From Sipunculus nudus (Eukaryota > Annelida > Sipuncula > Golfingiida > Sipunculidae), in assembly GCA_026874595.1 (NCBI GenBank), contig CM049306.1, positions 73,653,642-73,717,641 of the forward strand: 64,000 nt of DNA. The letters are read 5' to 3'. The position numbers and the translations under genes were made by a program. Below the pieces are notes generated by a model that did no database searches, had not been told where the DNA came from, and worked only from the letters and a program-made list of their open reading frames with translations. Numbering within the stretch: the first letter of the stretch is position 1; every line of letters starts with the position of its first letter. Shown in pieces: positions 54,451 to 60,400 of the stretch.

Positions 54451-57400
54451 ATGCTAATAAGTGGTATAACCTCACCTAGCCCTGCAGGTGCAGTGTGCTG
54501 TTATCACATGTTCTTCCTTTTTGTCCAGACACACCCAATGCTCGCGAGGCTTGTCATTCGCCCTTTGTGAAGGAGCTACATTGGTTTTCATAAAGCAGAC
54601 TAGGACAGTTTTCTATATCGGATGGTACCATACGACCTGTACATTTCAAGAAATAAAAGAATTCTAGCCCTCCAGTGACTCCAAGGCTTTCATTGGCTCA
54701 CTGTTGTATGGGCAGGGGGTACTGATCAGGAAATGGTTGATATAGCCAATTTTGTGGCTTGAAAGAATGTTACATCATCCACCTATCCATTTGTCATGCT
54801 GAAAGGGACTGGTAAGGGAAGCTAACCATCCTATATTACTAACTTTGTACTATAACGTTTCTTTTGTGCGACATCTAATGACTGCACATAATTGAAGAAA
54901 CTAGCTGACATTCTGGTATAATTACTGAGCTCTCTTAACTGTACACATGGTCTGGCCTATTTTCACAGGGCTGGGTTTTGCCTACCAGTCACTGAACAGG
55001 CCTGCAGTAGCCCGGATGTAAAAAACAACGATTCGATTCCGTCCGTCCTTCCAACGGTGACAATTTCTTGCTTGAGCTTTGTCATATTCATAGGTTTGCT
55101 TGGTACCTATGAGAGCTCCAGACCTATCGAATTACAGGCCTGTCGGAATTCCAATATAACAGCCAGAGCACAATCCGGACCTCCCCCCCCCCCCCTTTTT
55201 CATCCGAAGCAACCTTTTTTTAAGGGTTTCCGACGAAATTTTGCGACCTGAACCGCCCCCCGCCCCCTTTTCCGGACCTGATGACCTTTTTTTCGATTTT
55301 TCATTAGTCCTCTCGGATTGGACCCCCCCCCCCCCCCTTTCCAAAATCCTGGATCCGCCCCTGAGGGCCCAAGATCTGTTAAATTACCGAGCTGTCGGAA
55401 TTGCAATATGGCCGCCACAGCACAACCGCTCATTTTGTATTGCAGACATGATTTCAGACATATGATTTGAACCAGAAGCCTTTTTTTTCTCAAGCATATT
55501 GTTTAAACCTGTTTCTTTTCGCCATATTTTGAAATTATAAACTAAACTTTTACCCATATGTAAACTAGCCCGGCACTACCGGAAATGCTCTCAGACCTGA
55601 CCTGACTGGCCATGCACGTATGAATATGAAGCTTTAAATATTGAATAGAGGCGATTAACGAACGCCGTGCGATTTTCATGCGACATTCGTACAAATGTCG
55701 GGCGTTTATCTCGCGTTTGCCTCTCTGACGACGATATATGTTCTCAAGGAGTACGGGAACAGGTCTTAAATATGTCGAGAAATGATCGTATGAACTTCGT
55801 TGATTTCGCGAGACATTCTCCAAACTGTCGGAATCTGTTTACGATTTCACTGAAATTTTGCGAAAACCAACGCACGTCGTGAGAATGTCGTGCGCATCTG
55901 ACGAAGGTTTGAAGACATTTTCGACAGCAAATCACGAACAAATCACGACTCGGGACTCGGGAAACGTTCGCAAGTAATTTCAAACTTTTTTTTAATTCCC
56001 GCTGAACAAAATGCGACTCCCGCGAACAACTGAAGACGCTTCCGAGACGCGTCCTTTGCAAATCGTTCGTGTGCCCTGTGAAAACACCACTTAGTTATGT
56101 GGTAAAATATATATAAACATAGAGCCAAATATCATTTTCCTGTCACCATATTGGCCATGCAGCCAGGGCAAGCATTTTCACTTTTGGGATAAATAAATAT
56201 ATATTCTCTTTATCTGTGACAAAGTATGGCAAGAAATATCCCGACATTTTTTGTTGTACTATATTTTTCAGTTTCCGGCATTTTACTTTACTGAGAACAT
56301 ATCGTTTGCCATCACTGTGGAAGTAGACCCGTACAGTACAATGTCGGCAGAGGTCGAACACGCAGCACATATAGCTCTGGAAGTCGCGTACAAATACAAG
56401 AACTTTACAGGCGGGTCTTTGTCCTATTCTCGCCATGCTATGGACATGTTGGATGTAGAATTTAACTTCACTGCCAATGGTAAGTACTGCATTGTTTAAA
56501 TGCTGGTTCTCCTGCTGTTTACTGGCACATCAAGCAGCACAGTGCGCACAACATTTACCCCCGTAAATGCTGGACATTAATGTAAAATCAATACTAAAAT
56601 AAGATCACAAATAGGATGCCCCTTTTGGGATACGAAGTATGATAGTTGTTGTATGCTACACAAACGCAAAGCATGTCTGTAAACACTTGATTTAACCTGT
56701 ATTTTGCAGGGAATATTTTAACGTGCAGATGGCCTCAATTTGTCTAGTTTTTAATGGAACATATGCAGTTGTAATTCTAGATTTATGCAATTATAAAAGT
56801 AAAGTTTGTACCCGTCACGCACAGAAAAGCCACTTTACCCTCGATTATCAATAACTGAAACTCAACAGTTAGCGATATCTCGGCTAGACATCATCTATAC
56901 ATTGCTCTGGTACAAGTTTGCAATTCTGTAATATTTCAGCAAGAATTATATCAGTTTTGTCCTATTTTCATGCCTCATTCATATCATATAAGTAAACTAA
57001 TTATACAAACTTGAGATCAGTTGGTAATAGTTTAACGTTATAATAAAAGCTGTCTCTGATGCAACTTGTCCGTCGTGCCGTCTGTGGGGTCCGTCCGTTA
57101 ACAGAGCACAAATCGTAACCACTGGACCTAGAATCTTCTTACTTGACATCCAGGGAGGTCCGTGATAAATCTCCTAGGAAACCTGAAATAAAGTCTCTAT
57201 TACCCATATCCTCCGAGCTATGGGGCTCAAGAGTACCCCCCCCCCCCCCAAGAATATTTCAAAATTTGATACAAAAGTTCCAGTATCTGAACAACTAATA
57301 CATTGATCACCATGATTCTTTGCATGCATATTGATCATGTAGTGTTACATTAGTTACCGCAAGCTGGTACGCATTTTGTTTGTGTTGCACAGTACGTCGA

Positions 57401-60400
57401 GAGACGCGTTTGTTTGTTCGTATCAGGGATGCGCTTTTGTAAAACCTTTCATATTTATTATCATTGTAAAAATTGCGTTTTTTTGTGGGTGAGACGGAAA
57501 TGGTGTGATTGGAACTATAATTGCTTCCAGTTTCCACGTAGACCATCGAAATGATCACTCGATCACATTGAACCTGGAAGTTATTACATGTACACGAGGG
57601 ATCAGAGTTTGACTAAAAATCTTCTGGAATATTCTTTCTCTTAATAGGCCGATTATCAGCTCGATCTGTTTAATACAGATTATAGGACCGTCTGTTTGCC
57701 AGAGATGAAAGGCCCGATCTGTCTGATATAGATTATAGGCCCAACCTGTTTGATACAGATTATAGGCCTTATCTGTCTGACACAGATTAAAGGTCTTATC
57801 TGACTTTTAGAGTGTCGATACAGAGTAACAGGCAAAGGAAAATTAAAATTAATGTTAGGAATGTGTTATTTTAATACTTAGTATATGTATTTATGCTATA
57901 CCTTGAAATAACCGTCTTCTTCACTAGGCAGCACTCTTATCTTTAGTGATGACTGAATCATAAGTAAGCTTATATTATTATATATTAAATATAATAAAGA
58001 GGATAATCCGCCGTTGAAGAGAGCTCATAATCTCCAATACTGGCAATCCATGTTTTAAAATTCTCTTTTAATTGTATCCCCAGACAAAGTCGGGGGATAC
58101 TATGTTTTCATACCGGTCCCGCCGCCGCCGCATATGAATCTTGTTGGCGCGATAACCCAAAAAAATATTTCACGGAACTTTACCAAACTTGGTATATGTA
58201 TAGATATGGGTAAGAGGACGACGCCTATTTAAAATGAGGTCATGACCTTTACTAGGAGAGTGTCCTTGACATTGAATAGGTCCAATTTTGGGGAAAATCC
58301 CACAAATTATTTAATATCTCAAGAAATCTTGCATGGATTTATCCCAAAATCAAGTTGATGGAAGATCATGGATAGGGTTGTCATGTTCCAGGAACTGGTG
58401 GCGCCACCTATTATTCTTTACTTGTTTTCGTGCCGTTTAATACCCCCAAAAATGCCACCTTACAGCACTGTGAGCATTATAAGTCAAAAACTAATGGACA
58501 GATTTCTTTTATATTATGCATATACATAGGTATGGGTTATGGGATGATGCTTATTTAAATTGGGGTCATGATCTTTCCTATGATAGTGGCCTTGACCTTG
58601 AATATTGCCATATATGGTGAAAATCACACACCTCTTATGATATCTCCAGTGTTGATAGCCATATGGATTTCAAACATGACTTATGTATGGCCCACCACTA
58701 AAGTAAGAACCCTATAGGTTCTAGGGTCATGAGGTCAAAGGTCAAGGTCACTGGACTGGCATTTTAAAAGATACTGTGGATGCATTTTAAGCCAAACTTT
58801 CATCCCAGGTCTTCCATCTTGAATATATAGCTCACTTGCCAATAATGGATGATCCATATAAATTTTGGGGTCACAAGGTCAAAGGTCAAGGCCACAGGAG
58901 CTGTCTGTCCAAAAATTAGTTTCTGGATGATAATTCCTGCTTTTATTGATGTAATGATTTCAAAATTGACTTATATATGTCCCATTGAAAAAGCAAGACC
59001 CAAATTGATTTTGGGGTCATGAGGTCAAAGGTCAAGGTCACAGGAAACCTCTTTAAAAAGATTGTGGATGCATTTTCAGCCAAACAATTCATCTCAGATC
59101 TTTCATCTTGCACATATAGTTCACCTGCAAAGAGTGGAAGACCCCTATCAATTTTGAGGTCACAAGGTCAAAGGTGAAGGTCACAGGAGCCATATGTCCA
59201 AAAATGAGTTTCTGGATGTTAATTCCTGCTTTTATTGATGTATGGATTTCAAACTTGACTTATATATGTCCCATTGGAAAAGCAAGACCCAAATTGATTT
59301 TGGGGTCATGAGGTCAAAGGTCAAGGTCACAGGACACATCTTTAAAAAGATGTGGATGCATTTTTAGCCAAACATTTCATCTCAGACCTTTCATCTTGCA
59401 CATATAAGTCATCTGCCAATGGAGGAAGACCCCTATCAATTTTGAGGTCACAAGGTCAAAGGTGAAGGTCACAGGAGCCATCTGTTCAAAAATTAGTTTC
59501 TGGATGATAATTCCTTCTTTTATTGATGTATGGATTTTAAACTATACTTGTATTTGACCCACTGGAAATGCAAAACCGGAATTGAATTTCGGGTCATGAG
59601 GTCAAAGGTCAAGGTCACAGGAAACCTCTTTAAAAAGATTGTGGATGCATTTTCAGCCAAACAATTCATCTCAGATCTTTCATCTTGCACATATAGTTCA
59701 CCTGCAAAGAGTGGAAGACCCCTATCAATTTTGAGGTCACAAGGTCAAAGGTGAAGGTCACAGGAGCCATATGTCCAAAAATGAGTTTCTGGATGTTAAT
59801 TCCTGCTTTTATTGATGTATGGATTTCAAACTTGACTTATATATGTCCCATTGGAAAAGCAAGACCCAAATTGATTTTGGGGTCATGAGGTCAAAGGTCA
59901 AGGTCACAGGACACATCTTTAAAAAGATGTGGATGCATTTTTAGCCAAACATTTCATCTCAGACCTTTCATCTTGCACATATAAGTCATCTGCCAATGGA
60001 GGAAGACCCCTATCAATTTTGAGGTCACAAGGTCAAAGGTGAAGGTCACAGGAGCCATCTGTCCAAAAATTAGTTTCTGGATGATAATTCCTTCTTTTAT
60101 TGATGTATGGATTTTAAACTATACTTGTATTTGACCCACTGGAAATGCAAAACCGGAATTGAATTTCGGGTCATGAGGTCAAAGGTCAAGGTCACAGGAA
60201 ACCTCTTTAAAAAGATTGTGGATGCATTTTCAGCCAAACAATTCATCTCAGATCTTTCATCTTGCACATATAGTTCACCTGCAAAGAGTGTAAGACCCCT
60301 ATCAATTTTGAGGTCACAAGGTCAAAGGTGAAGGTCACAGGAGCCATATGTCCAAAAATTTGTTTCTGGATGATAATTCCTGCTTTTATTGATGTATGGA

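Larger units (their letters stand above)
46405..54988 (+). mobile_element. DNA transposon of the ISL2EU/IS4EU type: THAP-DDE transposase plus convergent SWIM-YqaJ-PHD gene
   Basis: Inverted ends, CTGGTAGGCAAAAC(A)CAGC(A)CTG at 46405-46427 and its complement at 54966-54988, match at 21 of 23 positions. Inside, a plus-strand transposase gene (exons 46534-46714, 47372-47620, 51486-52477) converges on a minus-strand YqaJ nuclease gene (54797-52494). The two stop codons are 16 bp apart. Elements coding for a THAP/DDE transposase and a YqaJ protein are known in aquatic animals under the ISL2EU/IS4EU name. I assign it there from memory of the family. No clear target duplication was found. About 3.64 kb of the length is a nested element in the transposase intron. 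Confidence 0.78.
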
